NCBI RefSeq assembly: GCF_001458775.1
Contig: NZ_CZPZ01000009.1
Location: forward strand, 42,272 to 106,271
From: Candidatus Nitrospira nitrificans
GTDB lineage: Bacteria; Nitrospirota; Nitrospiria; Nitrospirales; Nitrospiraceae
Direction: 5' to 3'
Length of the DNA stretch: 64,000 bases
Position 1 is the first letter of the stretch. Each line of letters begins with the position of its first letter. A program made the position numbers and the translations under genes. Positions 24,317-34,185 of this stretch are shown piece after piece. The notes under the pieces were generated by a model. It did no database searches. It saw nothing but the letters and a program-made list of their open reading frames with translations, and was not told where the DNA came from.

Positions 24317-26209
24317 TCATGAAACTACTTGATGCATGGGAGGGAGCTGACGCCTGTTCTTTTCTATCGCGACTAGAAGTAATGATATGGCAGCTGGAGT
24401 TACTCCAGATATTCTTGATGCCTGGCCAACCGTCTCAGGTCTTACGCTCATGAACTTCTCTCTAACCTCTCTGGAAAAACCTGGAACAGAATTGTAATCA
24501 AACGCATAAGGAATCGATTTCTGTTCAAGCTTCTTAAATTTCTCCACTTGCTGGATCTGCCGACGTACATAGCCTTCGTACTTGATCTGGAGTTCGACTT
24601 CCTCCCCAATTTCCATCTCTGGAATGGTCGGCATTCTAAAAGCTCCTAGGAGTTCGTAATAACTCGCTTCCTGTCGGCGAAGAAGTTGTGCCATGGTCAT
24701 GGCAGATGAGGCATTTTCGAGATAGGTGCCTTTGGTTTGCAGACGGACTTCTTCGGTGAATGACGGTCTAACGGTATTCAGGTGCTCGATCTCCATCTCG
24801 ATCAGACGTTTCTTCCGCAAGAACCTCGCGTACGTTTCATCTGAAATCAGACCAATCTCGTATCCAATGGGCATAAGTCGAAGGTCTGCGTTGTTGTGGC
24901 GGAGAAGCAACCGATACTCAGCTCGCGACGTGAACATTCGATATGGTTCGTAAGCATCTTTCGTAATGAGATCATCGATGAGTACTCCGATATAGGCTTG
25001 TGATCGGTCGAGGGTGAGAGGAGGTTTCTCCCGCATCTTCAGAACGGCATTAATGCCGGCCACCAAACCCTGCGCCGCCGCTTCTTCATATCCGGAAGTC
25101 CCATTGATTTGTCCGGCGTGATAGAGGCCAGCGACTTGTTTTGTTTCGAGTGTTCGGTAAAGCTGGCGAGGTGGGAAGTAATCGTACTCAATTGCATAGC
25201 CAGGTTTGAGTATTTTGGCCTGCTCTAACCCACGAATGGTTTTCAGCATAGCGGTTTGGACATCTACAGGCAGGCTGGTTGAAATACCGTTCGGATAAAA
25301 TTCGATCGAGTCCAGGCCTTCGGGCTCAATAAAGATCTGGTGCCGTTCCTTCTCAGCGAAACGGACAACCTTATCCTCGATGGAGGGACAATATCGAGGT
25401 CCGGTAGATTCGATAATGCCGCTGTAAAGCGGCGAGCGGTCGAGATTCCTTTGAATGATGTCGTGTGTCGCTGGGCTGGTATAGGTCAAATGGCAGAGAA
25501 CTTGTCTCGTCGTGATGTGCCGAGTTCGATAGGAAAAAGGAGGGGGAGGGGAATCACCGGGCTGAGGAATCATCGTGGAGAAATCAATCGTCGCCTTGTC
25601 CAATCGGGGAGGAGTCCCGGTCTTGAGCCGTCCGACTTCAAACCCAAGATCCCGCATGCAATCCGATAGGTGTTCGGCTGAAGCTTCACCGGCGCGACCA
25701 GCCGGGAAATGGTTAAGCCCGATATGGATAAGACCCTTAAGGAAAGTACCTGAAGTCAATATGACTGCCTTGGCTTCGATCGTTTCACCCGAGCCCGTCA
25801 CAATCCCGGTGACCGTACCTCCGGCTACGAGCAGTCGATCCACGACTCCTTCCGTTAGGGTCAGATGCTCCTGCGAGGCGAGCGTCTCCTGCATGGCCAT
25901 GCGGTAGAGCGACTTGTCGCATTGGGCTCGTAATGCCCGCACTGCGGGTCCTTTGCTCGTGTTGATGAATCGAAATTGAATTCCGGCGCGATCTGTGTTT
26001 CGCCCCATCTCGCCGCCGAGCGCATCGATTTCCTTCACGAGGTGTCCCTTCGCGATCCCACCGACGGCAGGGTTGCACGACATCTGTGCGATTCGGCTGA
26101 GCTCCATCGTCAGGAGTAAGGTTTTCGAACCCATTCGCGCAGCAGCCAAGGCAGCTTCGCACCCAGCGTGACCGCCGCCCACCACGATGACGTCAAATAC
26201 AGTCGCCAT
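24317..26209 (-). CDS. mnmG: tRNA uridine-5-carboxymethylaminomethyl modification enzyme MnmG (GidA)
   Basis: A 630-aa FAD enzyme. The dinucleotide-binding [17 protein letters not shown] lies at about residues 10-26, the second signature [20 protein letters not shown] at about 45-64, and [11 protein letters not shown] near 150. The C-terminal part ([20 protein letters not shown], then [18 protein letters not shown]) is typical of the family. With MnmE it installs the cmnm5 group on wobble U34 of several tRNAs, using FAD and a folate one-carbon donor. Start chosen at [10 protein letters not shown]; the frame extends 24 nt further. It begins 9 nt after the mnmE stop, so both are in one operon. 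Length is normal. Confidence 0.96.
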   Translation of the reverse strand: MATVFDVIVVGGGHAGCEAALAAARMGSKTLLLTMELSRIAQMSCNPAVGGIAKGHLVKEIDALGGEMGRNTDRAGIQFRFINTSKGPAVRALRAQCDKSLYRMAMQETLASQEHLTLTEGVVDRLLVAGGTVTGIVTGSGETIEAKAVILTSGTFLKGLIHIGLNHFPAGRAGEASAEHLSDCMRDLGFEVGRLKTGTPPRLDKATIDFSTMIPQPGDSPPPPFSYRTRHITTRQVLCHLTYTSPATHDIIQRNLDRSPLYSGIIESTGPRYCPSIEDKVVRFAEKERHQIFIEPEGLDSIEFYPNGISTSLPVDVQTAMLKTIRGLEQAKILKPGYAIEYDYFPPRQLYRTLETKQVAGLYHAGQINGTSGYEEAAAQGLVAGINAVLKMREKPPLTLDRSQAYIGVLIDDLITKDAYEPYRMFTSRAEYRLLLRHNNADLRLMPIGYEIGLISDETYARFLRKKRLIEMEIEHLNTVRPSFTEEVRLQTKGTYLENASSAMTMAQLLRRQEASYYELLGAFRMPTIPEMEIGEEVELQIKYEGYVRRQIQQVEKFKKLEQKSIPYAFDYNSVPGFSREVREKFMSVRPETVGQASRISGVTPAAISLLLVAIEKNRRQLPPMHQVVS

Positions 26210-26217
26210 TGGTTCCT

Positions 26218-27666
26218 TCATTTCCCAATACAAAACTCAGAAAAAATCTCATTCAACACTTCGTCGGACGTAATGGTTCCGACAATCTCGCCTAAGGCGT
26301 CAGATGCCCCACGGAGATCGACCGCCACAAACTCGGGCTCTATGCCCCGTTGGACGGAGACGAGCGCGTCTTCGAGCGACGCCGCGGCGCGCTCAAGTGC
26401 CCCTTGATGCCGAACATGAGTGATAACGACACCTTCACCGGATTCGAAAGCTGGTTTCACAAATTGTGATTGAATGGCACATTTCAAGGCTTCAAGCCCC
26501 TCGCCCGTTTGAATGGAAATGGGCACCACCTTCCGCTGGGTGCGAGCGTGAAGTGCGTCGATTAGCGCCGGCACTAATGCAGCATCGATCAGATCGATCT
26601 TATTCAGCAACACTAAGCTTTCAGGACGAAGGGGGAGGAGACGAAGGTCATCAAGGTCCGGTGTCAGCCGAGCGGCATCCAAGACATGCAAGACTATATC
26701 CGCCTGTTCTTGAGCTTCCATGGACCTACGGATACCTTCCAGTTCAACGGGGTCAGTTGTATCACGCAGCCCAGCGGTATCCATGAACGTGAGTCGCAGA
26801 CCAAACCAGACGATCGACTCTTCGATAATGTCACGAGTTGTGCCGGGAATGTCGGTCACAATCGCTCGATTCTCACGGAGTAAGCAATTCAGCAAACTCG
26901 ACTTGCCGACATTGGGCTCCCCGACGATCACCGTGCGAACTCCCTCGCGCAGGACTCGTCCAGTCTCGGCAGTCGCTAACATCCGCCGAATATGATCCAA
27001 TGCCTGCTGGAAGGACGCCGTCATCTCCTCGCGTCGAACGAACGTAATATCTTCCTCCGCGAAGTCGATTCCTGCTTCGAGATGGGCCAATAGCCTGACG
27101 AGATCACTGCGTAGTCGATGGACTTGCTGCGCAAGTTCGCCGCGGAGCTGGCGCTGTGCCAACTTGAGACTAAGTTCCGACGTGGCTCTGATGGTATCCA
27201 GCACAGCCTCAGCCTGAGACAAATCCAGGCGGCCGTTCAAGAAGGCTCGTTTGGTAAATTCTCCTGGTTGTGCGAGCCGGGCTCCGGCGACGATGCAGGC
27301 CTGACAGACTCGTTGCAGGACCAGCCCATTTCCGTGGCAGTGGATCTCCACCACGTCCTCCGCTGTAAACGATCGAGGAGCCTTCATATAGACCACCAGG
27401 CCTTCGTCGATTATCTGCTCGGTCGAATGACTGGCCTGAGAGCCTGAATGGCTACCGAATGAAAGAGCAGGCGGAAAGAGAACATCAGCCAGGTACAGTG
27501 TGTGAGAAGCGAGCGTGCGAAGCGATTTCTCCGATCGTAAATGAACAACGCGGCTCGCGATGTCAACGGCATGGGGCCCGCTGATCCGAACGATCCCAAT
27601 ACCGCCTTCACCGGCTGGAGTGGCCACCGCACAAATCGTATCCTCGGGCGCTCCAAAGGTCGGCAT
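26218..27666 (-). CDS. mnmE: tRNA modification GTPase MnmE (TrmE)
   Basis: A 482-aa protein in the usual three parts: N-terminal folate-binding domain ([20 protein letters not shown] at about 7-26), a helical middle, and an inserted Ras-like G domain with P-loop [15 protein letters not shown] near 230-244, DTAGLRDT (G3) and NKID (G4). The C-terminus ends FCIGK, the conserved Cys motif of MnmE. It partners with MnmG in cmnm5U34 synthesis. Start chosen at ATG 27666; GTG two codons upstream is possible, and no ribosome site is obvious. It follows yidC by 45 nt on the same strand. Confidence 0.96.
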   Translation of the reverse strand: MPTFGAPEDTICAVATPAGEGGIGIVRISGPHAVDIASRVVHLRSEKSLRTLASHTLYLADVLFPPALSFGSHSGSQASHSTEQIIDEGLVVYMKAPRSFTAEDVVEIHCHGNGLVLQRVCQACIVAGARLAQPGEFTKRAFLNGRLDLSQAEAVLDTIRATSELSLKLAQRQLRGELAQQVHRLRSDLVRLLAHLEAGIDFAEEDITFVRREEMTASFQQALDHIRRMLATAETGRVLREGVRTVIVGEPNVGKSSLLNCLLRENRAIVTDIPGTTRDIIEESIVWFGLRLTFMDTAGLRDTTDPVELEGIRRSMEAQEQADIVLHVLDAARLTPDLDDLRLLPLRPESLVLLNKIDLIDAALVPALIDALHARTQRKVVPISIQTGEGLEALKCAIQSQFVKPAFESGEGVVITHVRHQGALERAAASLEDALVSVQRGIEPEFVAVDLRGASDALGEIVGTITSDEVLNEIFSEFCIGK

Positions 27667-27717
27667 GTTCACACAGGTTTGGGAGGATCAGTCATATCAA
27701 GCGAAACCGGCGGAGCA

Positions 27718-29409
27718 TCAGTTCTTGCCGCCTTGTTCGTCCGTCGTCGGTGTGACGGCGGGAGCGCGAAAGAAAAAATGATCCGTGACGAACTGTTGCA
27801 CGATCGTGAGCACGTTATTGGTCAACCAATACAACACGAGGCCGGCAGGAAAATTGACGAACAGGAATGTCATGGCCACCGGCAACATCAACATCATTTT
27901 TGCTTGAGTCGGATCCATGGTCGTCGGTTGAATCTTTTGCATCACCATCATGCTGATTCCCATGATGATCGGCAGAATGTAGTAGGGATCCTGAAGCGAC
28001 AGATCGGTGATCCACAACCCCAACGGCGCTTGGCGCAAATCGATCGTCATGTACAGAATATTGAACAGCGACACGAATACCGGCATCTGCAATAACATCG
28101 GAAGACAGCCACCCACGGGATTGACTTTGTGATCTCGGTACAGCTTGATCAGCTCCTTGTTCAAGCGGTCACGATCGTCCTTGAATTTTTCTTGGACAGC
28201 CGCCACTTTCGGCTGGATTCCCTGCATTTTTTTCATCGACGTGTAACTTTTGTATTGCAGGGGAACAAACAGGAGCTTGATGATGACGGTGAGGAGGATG
28301 ATCGTCAGTCCATAATTATGCGTGTAATCATTGATATACCGCAGGACGTAGAAGATGGGCTTGGCCACGGCCCTGACCGTGTCCCAGCTCCCGAACAGGA
28401 ACCATCCAAAATCGATGGTATCCTCGAGTCTAACTTGCAGATTCTGGAGCGTGTCAAATTCCTTGGGGCCGGCAAATAGTTGGAGTTCGAGAGGTGCTCC
28501 GGAGGGATCGATCGGCAAGCGAATCGCCGTGGATACAAGTTTTTCTCCTTGCTTCTTGGGCCAAGCGGACGCACCAGTCTTTGGAATGAGCGCTGAAATG
28601 AAGTACTTATCCTGTAGCGCGACCCACTTCACAGAGCCTTTGTGCTCAGCCTCGGATTCCGGCATGTCGTGTTCAATCTTATCGTCAATAAGCGAGGCGG
28701 CTCCCACAGAACCGATAAACCCTTCTCCCCAATCCACAACCCCAAAATTCGTTCCCAATCCCAGTTTCACTGCTTCTCCGAGCCCGTTGGATTTCAGTAC
28801 GATGTCGACAACATAGCTCTCGATGTGAAACATCAGACGTTTTTGCAGCCATACGCCAGTCGCTGGATTGCTGTAAGAAAAAGTTATATGGCCCGTGGGG
28901 TGGTCCTGGTCCAAGGTCGTAAAGTCCTTTTCGACCTTATAGATCCCTTCGTTTAGTTCTTTAGAACGAGAGGTGTCCTCCACCGTGATCGTCAAGGGCT
29001 CGGCAAATTTGCCGCGCTGTCGTACGAGTTGCACGAGGGACTTTTCATCGGAACTGTTACGATAGCGTTTAAGTTCCCAACTCGTCAGCGCGGCCCCACG
29101 GGTCGTGAATTTAGCCCGATAGAGATCCGTCTCCACCTCGATGAATTCCGGTGCGGGAGCTTCTCCACGTGGCTCTTGAACCCGAACGTCCCCACCCGAG
29201 TGTGACGGCGACGCAGGTTCCTTGGTCGCGGGAGCGCTGGAGGCTGGAGATCCAGCGCTTGTGTTCGAAGGGGGCGTATCGCTCGCGGAAGGCTCGGCCT
29301 GTTCCGATATAGTCGGTTCAGGCAGCAGGCCCAGCTCTTTGAGCAGGTACTCGTACCCGAAGATAATCCCAAGAGAGAGTACCAAGAACACGATGACGCG
29401 CTTTTCCAT
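27718..29409 (-). CDS. yidC: Membrane protein insertase YidC
   Basis: A 563-aa long-form (Gram-negative) YidC. The N-terminal helix RVIVFLVLSLGIIFGYEYLL anchors it; a Pro/Ser-rich linker follows (about 30-80), then the large periplasmic beta-sandwich domain (about 85-340). The C-terminal insertase core has five helices, including YGLTIILLTVIIKLLFVPLQ (about 374-393) and the hydrophilic groove region with GGCLPMLLQMPVFVSLFNIL (about 432-451). It inserts proteins into the inner membrane alone or with Sec. It is in the rpmH-rnpA-yidD-yidC cluster. Length and layout are typical. Confidence 0.96.
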   Translation of the reverse strand: MEKRVIVFLVLSLGIIFGYEYLLKELGLLPEPTISEQAEPSASDTPPSNTSAGSPASSAPATKEPASPSHSGGDVRVQEPRGEAPAPEFIEVETDLYRAKFTTRGAALTSWELKRYRNSSDEKSLVQLVRQRGKFAEPLTITVEDTSRSKELNEGIYKVEKDFTTLDQDHPTGHITFSYSNPATGVWLQKRLMFHIESYVVDIVLKSNGLGEAVKLGLGTNFGVVDWGEGFIGSVGAASLIDDKIEHDMPESEAEHKGSVKWVALQDKYFISALIPKTGASAWPKKQGEKLVSTAIRLPIDPSGAPLELQLFAGPKEFDTLQNLQVRLEDTIDFGWFLFGSWDTVRAVAKPIFYVLRYINDYTHNYGLTIILLTVIIKLLFVPLQYKSYTSMKKMQGIQPKVAAVQEKFKDDRDRLNKELIKLYRDHKVNPVGGCLPMLLQMPVFVSLFNILYMTIDLRQAPLGLWITDLSLQDPYYILPIIMGISMMVMQKIQPTTMDPTQAKMMLMLPVAMTFLFVNFPAGLVLYWLTNNVLTIVQQFVTDHFFFRAPAVTPTTDEQGGKN

Positions 29410-29447
29410 GAAGAGGCTATGCTTTCTTTAAAAAGATGTGATCGTCT

Positions 29448-29657
29448 CTACTTGACTGGGTCTTCTCCACCGGGATGGAAGGGGTGACATTTTAAAAGTC
29501 GGAGAATGGCTAAGCCGACCCCCTGCAATACTCCATATTTAGTGATCGCATCCGAGGCGTATTGGGAACAACTGGGGTCGAATCTACAGGTGCGACCGTA
29601 CAAAGGGGAAATCACCATGCGGTATCCTTGGATCAGCCCGAGACAGAGTGATCGCAT
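29448..29657 (-). CDS. yidD: Membrane-protein insertion efficiency factor YidD
   Basis: A 69-aa protein typical of the YidD family: LIQGYRMVISPLYGRTCRFD (about 8-27), PSCSQYASDAI and RLLKCHPFHPGGEDPV at the C-terminus with the conserved Cys residues. It is a small amphipathic peripheral membrane protein that helps YidC-dependent insertion. The start ATG lies 1 nt after the rnpA stop, which implies translational coupling, and it ends 38 nt before yidC. Confidence 0.94.
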   Translation of the reverse strand: MRSLCLGLIQGYRMVISPLYGRTCRFDPSCSQYASDAITKYGVLQGVGLAILRLLKCHPFHPGGEDPVK

Positions 29658-29658
29658 A

Positions 29659-30024
29659 TCAGCAAGCCCTTGATCGAAGAAGATGCAGGCGCTCTAGCGA
29701 TGTCCTCCACGCTTGGACCAACCCCTCACGGGATTGCAAGAGCGCATCGCGCTTTGGAAACACGAGAAGTCCTCGGCCTGCAACCAAGTCCGGATATAAC
29801 TGCCTGACTAGTTCACGAAAGACTCGTTTCGCCCGATTGCGTCGAACTGCATTCCCAAATCGCTTTCCCACGATAATTCCGACCCGACTCGGGGCATCGT
29901 CCATCTTGTACGCCAAGAGATTGAAGAGACCGGTTGACATTCGGCGACCATGTTGTTTGACGATCTGAATATCCCGGCTGCTGCGCAAGAAAATGCCATC
30001 GCCTCTGTGCGTGTTGGGCGTCAT
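29659..30024 (-). CDS. rnpA: Ribonuclease P protein component RnpA
   Basis: A 121-aa basic protein. The RNA-binding core is SRVGIIVGKRFGNAVRRNRA (about 46-65) followed by KRVFRELVR, the RNR motif of RnpA. It assists the RNA subunit in cutting the 5' leader of precursor tRNAs. Start uncertain: ATG 30024 (MTPNTHRG) and ATG 30057 both lack a Shine-Dalgarno; the downstream one gives the normal length. The gene is followed at once by yidD and preceded by rpmH in the conserved order. Confidence 0.92.
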   Translation of the reverse strand: MTPNTHRGDGIFLRSSRDIQIVKQHGRRMSTGLFNLLAYKMDDAPSRVGIIVGKRFGNAVRRNRAKRVFRELVRQLYPDLVAGRGLLVFPKRDALLQSREGLVQAWRTSLERLHLLRSRAC

Positions 30025-30168
30025 TGGACAAGGAGGTGTTTCTTCGCCGCATCCCATTCGTTCATGATCCCGGAGAAGACTCTAGGTGGTAGGTGAGCGC
30101 ACGCTCAACAGCAACGCGAGAGACTTGGAGAGCGACCCGAAGACACCTGCCGATCCGACCCGATGTGC

Positions 30169-30306
30169 CTAGACAGTCAACCGAGCTCGTCCCTTAGCCC
30201 TCCGGCGGGCCAGCACCTTACGTCCGTTCTTGGTGCTCATACGTTTTCTAAACCCGTGCTCACGTTTCTTTTTTAAGTTGGACGGTTGTTGAGATGTAAA
30301 AGACAT
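30169..30306 (-). CDS. rpmH: 50S ribosomal protein L34
   Basis: A 45-aa protein read on the minus strand as [19 protein letters not shown] followed by [20 protein letters not shown] and ending RARLTV. HGFRxRMxTKxGRxVLxRRRxKGRxxL is the invariant L34 signature, so identity is certain. The N-terminus ([10 protein letters not shown]) differs a little from the common MKRTYQPSN. AAAGGGG lies a few bases before ATG. It starts the rpmH-rnpA-yidD-yidC cluster. Confidence 0.97.
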   Translation of the reverse strand: MSFTSQQPSNLKKKREHGFRKRMSTKNGRKVLARRRAKGRARLTV

Positions 30307-30788
30307 GGTCCCCTTTCCGTTTCCTCGCTTTGAATAGTCAGTTTAAATGAACGGTGAATTATAGGGGAGGCATTTGGGCCTGTCAATTTCAGCTGCCTCC
30401 AAATATCGTGGGCACACGCGTCTTCAATCCCGTCCCTAAACCTCCCCAGTTATTGAGGCGCTTTTGCATTCGGCCACCAGAATGCCACAAAACCAATATT
30501 ATGAAATGACCGCAGTCATCATAACTATTCGAAATAAAGAGAATTTAAATCATGCAACCCCCAGTATCCGTGGCACTGAGCTTGCTGGATATTTTTGACG
30601 TGCTAGTATGCGGGAAGGCCGCACTCTGGTAAGCTGATGCGTCTATCGTCAAATAATCTCTATAGTATTCAAGAGGTAGCACCGGTGACGTATCAGGCAT
30701 TGTTACGTAAGGATGGATGCAGGAACAGCTGGATTGACCGAAGTCTATAATTTTTTATGGATAGAACCTGTAAGGAGGATTCTTCGTT
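30307..30788. other. AT-richer intergenic region upstream of rpmH; promoter region, no DnaA boxes found
   Basis: This gap separates the divergent rpmH cluster and lipoprotein operon and must hold both promoters. In many bacteria the origin lies beside rpmH, but no TTATCCACA-type DnaA box was seen here and dnaA is absent. There is a short inverted repeat ATGAC/GTCAT around CGCA (30506-30519), lengthened imperfectly by TTATG/CATAA at its outer ends, which could be an operator or hairpin. Otherwise nothing was recognised. Confidence 0.5.
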
Positions 30789-31400
30789 ATGTTGAGAAAA
30801 GCATCCCTAGTCTCTCTTGCCTTGACTCTCATTGTGATCACTGGATGTGCGGAGCCTCCCACCCAGCAGATCCAGGAAGCGGAAAAGGCTCTCAAAGATG
30901 CACAGGAAAGCGGCGCGGCCACCTATAGCGCTGATGAGTACGCCAAGCTGGAAGGTACCCTGGCCGCATTGCGGAAAGAAGTCACCGATCAGGATGAAAA
31001 ATTCACCCTCTTTCGAGACTACGGCAAGGCCCAACAGCTGTCCGCCTCGGCCAAAGCCGATAGTGAACGGATCAAGACAGCCGCAACACAAAAAAAGGAA
31101 GAAGCTAAGGCCGCAGCCTTACAAGCTCAACAAGTTGCCGAAGAGGCAGTGAAAGCAACGCAAGATTTGGTCGCCAGGGCGCCGGTTGGAAAAGATCGCG
31201 CCGCGGTGGAGGCCATCCGGAACGACGTAGAAGGACTAAAGTCGTTACTGAAACAGGTTCAGGCATCGATCGACAAAGAAGATTATCCCGCCGCGCAAAC
31301 CCAGGCGAAAGCCATTCACGACATGAGCCAAGGCGTGTCAGCGGAAATACAGCATGCGCTCGCGAAAGTGGGAAAAGGAAGGCCTGCGAAGAAAAAGTAA
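30789..31400 (+). CDS. Helical lipoprotein (DUF4398-like)
   Basis: A 203-aa protein with lipoprotein signal: LVSLALTLIVITGC puts the lipid-bearing Cys at about residue 20. The rest is almost wholly helical and charged (EAEKALKDAQESGAATYSAD at about 30-49, KKEEAKAAALQAQQVAEEAV at about 102-121) and is predicted to form a long coiled coil. The early block AEKALKDAQESGAATYSADEY resembles DUF4398 periplasmic proteins. It ends with a Lys-rich tail. AAGGAGG precedes ATG by 10 nt. It begins an apparent operon with three L,D-transpeptidase-like genes 8 nt downstream, so it may be a peptidoglycan- or envelope-associated partner; that is inference. Confidence 0.8.
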   Translation: MLRKASLVSLALTLIVITGCAEPPTQQIQEAEKALKDAQESGAATYSADEYAKLEGTLAALRKEVTDQDEKFTLFRDYGKAQQLSASAKADSERIKTAATQKKEEAKAAALQAQQVAEEAVKATQDLVARAPVGKDRAAVEAIRNDVEGLKSLLKQVQASIDKEDYPAAQTQAKAIHDMSQGVSAEIQHALAKVGKGRPAKKK

Positions 31401-31408
31401 CGTACGGC

Positions 31409-32554
31409 ATGGCGATTGACCGGACACATACCCAGACACATGCGACGCTTGCCGCGATCTTCTGCGTCCTCTGCTTGGCTGGATGTGTTCAAGCTGTTCC
31501 GCCGGACCTCCTGGCCGCGCTTGAAACCATTGATCAGGACTTGATCGCATTGCGGGCTCCTGAAGCTGCGGCTGAAGAGTATGGACAGTTTGTTCGCCAA
31601 TGGGTCTCTCTGAAAGCCCGCGTCCAATTGGACGATGATCTGATCAGATGGCCATGGGAAGAGAGCGATCTCGAAAACGAACTCCGCCGGCTGTACCTCG
31701 CGGGCGAACGCACGGTCTCCAAGCTCCATGAGCGACAAACCTCCCAGCACCGTACGACACAGGCCACGGTGGCTCGCCTTGAAGAACAGCTCCACGCCAT
31801 TACATCGAGAATCGGATTGATCGATGGACGCATCCTCCTAGGAGAAAGAGTCGTTCACACGGATCTTTTGGTGAAACAAGCCCGCACTTTCTTCGAACAA
31901 AAAGACTTCCAGCGAGCTATGCAAGCGGCGGAGAAAGCGGAGCACGCTCTCCAGGCCCAAACGGCATTGCTCACTCAAGAATTGGGACGATATGCCGACG
32001 AGAGCCGAATCGCCCATTGGCAGGCCTTGGCCAGGCAGACCATCGATTGGTCACGCCTTCACCACTCAACGGCCATCGTGGTGAGCAAGGCCGACCGAGA
32101 ATTGACGCTCTACAAGAGTGGACGGAAGGTGCTATCATATCCCGTCCGGTTGGGCTTCAATGGCATGCTGGAAAAGCAAGTCCAGGGGGACGGAGCGACT
32201 CCGGAAGGTCGGTATCGTGTGACGGATAAGCGTGGTCAAGGGCAAACGCAATTTTACCGGGCCTTGGCTCTGGATTATCCCAATGCCGAAGATCGGCACC
32301 GATTCAACTATGCAAAGAAGTTGGGAAGGATCAATCCGGCCAAAGGCATCGGCGGCCAAATCGAGATCCATGGAGCCGACAATGAACTGTTGGCTCAGAC
32401 TCTTGGGTGTATCATGCTCGACAATCCGAATATGGCGGTTCTGTTCGAAGGTGTCTCTGTCGGGACACCGGTCACGATCGTCGGCGCCTTGACCAAGGGG
32501 AACGCGGTGGCTGTGGCCTTATCGGAACTTGCGCAGCGGAGAAGTCAAATCTGA
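31409..32554 (+). CDS. L,D-transpeptidase (YkuD) lipoprotein with atypical active site
   Basis: A 381-aa protein. The lipobox is FCVLCLAGC, giving the lipidated Cys near residue 26. Residues about 40-200 form a helical coiled-coil-like region. The YkuD domain starts near 222 (IVVSKADRELTLYKSGRKVL) and has the conserved ATPEGRYRV (about 254-262) and IEIHGADN followed by TLGCIMLDN (Cys near residue 332). The usual pattern is SHGCIR; here the His before Gly is Leu and the Arg is replaced by Met, with a shorter loop to the Cys, so activity may be altered. Family role: 3-3 cross-linking of peptidoglycan or linking lipoproteins to it. It is 8 nt downstream of the helical lipoprotein gene. Confidence 0.9.
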   Translation: MAIDRTHTQTHATLAAIFCVLCLAGCVQAVPPDLLAALETIDQDLIALRAPEAAAEEYGQFVRQWVSLKARVQLDDDLIRWPWEESDLENELRRLYLAGERTVSKLHERQTSQHRTTQATVARLEEQLHAITSRIGLIDGRILLGERVVHTDLLVKQARTFFEQKDFQRAMQAAEKAEHALQAQTALLTQELGRYADESRIAHWQALARQTIDWSRLHHSTAIVVSKADRELTLYKSGRKVLSYPVRLGFNGMLEKQVQGDGATPEGRYRVTDKRGQGQTQFYRALALDYPNAEDRHRFNYAKKLGRINPAKGIGGQIEIHGADNELLAQTLGCIMLDNPNMAVLFEGVSVGTPVTIVGALTKGNAVAVALSELAQRRSQI

Positions 32555-32563
32555 GTATAGACT

Positions 32564-33202
32564 ATGGGCCGACTCCTACTTGCCACATCAGCGGGCGTCT
32601 TGCTTCTCCTACTGGTCGTGACTGCCCTGACGACGAAACGCATAGCGCCCGTTGAGACCGCGGTGGTTCACCCATCCCCCGTCCAGGACAAGACCAGTCT
32701 GCGTCCGTTACAAGATCGCTATAAGACGCTTTCCAAGCAGCTGGCCCAGCTCATACCGAATCAGCCCTACATCTTGGTCGATACGGCCAGGAACCGACTC
32801 TATGTGAAGCATCAAGAAAAAGTGGTGCTCGATGCCATTGCCTCGACCGGGAGCGGAGTCATTCTTGACAAGCCTGGCGAAGGAAACAATCAGTGGGTCT
32901 TCGATACGCCGCGCGGAGAGTTTCTCGTCAAGTCGAAATTGACCAATCCCACGTGGATCAAGCCTGATTGGGCATTTATTGAAGAAGGACTCGCGGTGCC
33001 GCAAAATGCCGCCGACCGCGCCGAACCGGGGGTGCTCGGCGAATACGCATTGGGATTCGGCAAAGGCTATTTTATCCATGGCACGCTCTATACTCGTTTG
33101 TTGGGAAAAAACGTGACGCATGGATGTATTCGGCTCAATGACAACGATCTTAAAGGTGTCTACACGCTCGCTCGAGTCGGGACACCGATCATGATCTTTT
33201 GA
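32564..33202 (+). CDS. L,D-transpeptidase (YkuD family)
   Basis: A 212-aa enzyme with an uncleaved or signal-like N-terminal helix (LLATSAGVLLLLLVVTAL, about 4-21). The catalytic domain begins at YILVDTARNRLYVKHQEKVV (about 66-85) and contains TPRGEFLV (about 121-128), FIHGTLYTRLLG and the canonical THGCIRLNDND (Cys near residue 187). The intact motif marks it as a normal transpeptidase making 3-3 peptidoglycan cross-links in the periplasm. It starts 9 nt after the previous gene's stop and is the middle member of three. Confidence 0.92.
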   Translation: MGRLLLATSAGVLLLLLVVTALTTKRIAPVETAVVHPSPVQDKTSLRPLQDRYKTLSKQLAQLIPNQPYILVDTARNRLYVKHQEKVVLDAIASTGSGVILDKPGEGNNQWVFDTPRGEFLVKSKLTNPTWIKPDWAFIEEGLAVPQNAADRAEPGVLGEYALGFGKGYFIHGTLYTRLLGKNVTHGCIRLNDNDLKGVYTLARVGTPIMIF

Positions 33203-33230
33203 TCTTCTCAAGAGCGCGCAGATATTACCC

Positions 33231-33869
33231 ATGAATCTCTGCGCCATCCTTCTCCTGCTCGCCTTCACCGCACCAAGTTGGGGAAAAGATCTCGAAGTCT
33301 TTCCCGACCTGAATCTTAATAACCCCCATGAATTGAAAGAGGCTGCGCGCGTCCTGGAGGAAGAACTCAAGCTGGCGGCTCGCCCGCAAACCTATCTGTT
33401 GATTGATTTGGGTACCAACACGATTCACATCAAGGGGCGTGGAATCGGCCTGCACCAAATTCCCATCATGACGTGGTCCGCCGAATCACGGGAGGATCTG
33501 AAAGGGACTCACCGCTTAGTGGCGCGACCTTCCGTGGTCAGACGGAAGATCGAACCGGGTGCAGGGGTCGAGCAGGAGCCTATTTCTCTTGCCGACATGC
33601 CGACCGACTATGTGCTGTCCTTCAACCCCTCCCTGAGGGTCACGGTGATTCCGTCGATCGCTGGCGACAGTCTTCTTCAAAGTGCCGGCTTACTGGGAAA
33701 AGCGGCATGGCGAAATGTGCGCGGTTGGGCGAAAAGCCTTTTCGCTGATTCATCGTCGACATCTCATTCTCACCTGCAATTAACCCTCTCGGTCGACCAT
33801 GCACAATCCTTGGCCTGGTCTCTCGTCGATGGCATGGCTGTAGTCATTCGCCGGCCAGCCGATAAGTAG
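33231..33869 (+). CDS. L,D-transpeptidase-like protein lacking the catalytic motif
   Basis: A 212-aa protein with a cleavable signal peptide (MNLCAILLLLAFTAPSWG, about 1-18). The region TYLLIDLGTNTIHIKGRGIG (about 63-82) aligns by eye with the first strands of the YkuD domain of the gene before it, as does the helix before it (ELKEAARVLEEELKLAA). The HG...SHGC active-site motif is absent; the downstream part ends in VDGMAVVIRRPADK, which parallels the closing VGTPIMIF strand of the active enzymes. It looks like a catalytically dead paralogue with a structural or regulatory role. Start: ATG 28 nt after the previous stop. Assignment to the family is by pattern and position, not by a motif. Confidence 0.7.
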   Translation: MNLCAILLLLAFTAPSWGKDLEVFPDLNLNNPHELKEAARVLEEELKLAARPQTYLLIDLGTNTIHIKGRGIGLHQIPIMTWSAESREDLKGTHRLVARPSVVRRKIEPGAGVEQEPISLADMPTDYVLSFNPSLRVTVIPSIAGDSLLQSAGLLGKAAWRNVRGWAKSLFADSSSTSHSHLQLTLSVDHAQSLAWSLVDGMAVVIRRPADK

Positions 33870-34185
33870 GTAACTTACGCATAGGCAACGGGCATGAGTA
33901 CGTTTCTGGAGAAGAACACGACAGTCCGGACCTTCAACAGCCAGGTGTCCCGTCCGCGTGTCCGCGATGGGGCGGCACCAAGAGTTGTAAGGGTTTTGGG
34001 GCGAATGGCCCGGCTGAGACGGCCGGATGAGAGATTTTGGAATCGGTGACATGTACAGAAAATCGGTGCGCAGGACCATTTTTTCTCCAATCATCGACAT
34101 CCACTCGGCTGAGGACACAGTCTACCCCACCAGCGATGGTGCACCGTGCGGACGGCTGGCTCGCCATGCATTCTCCTCGGTCGCT
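33870..34185. other. Intergenic stretch upstream of the IS remnant, nothing recognised
   Basis: The gap between the third L,D-transpeptidase-like gene and the transposase holds only frames that look like noise. One end of the insertion sequence should lie here, but no inverted repeat matching the other side of the transposase gene was found by eye. Confidence 0.4.

Noticed and set aside
29164..29175. A third parS site in yidC
   Set aside because: Only the central TCCACGTGG matches; the outer bases of the 16-bp palindrome do not.
30307..30788. oriC beside rpmH
   Set aside because: No DnaA boxes and no dnaA gene were found; gene order alone is not enough.
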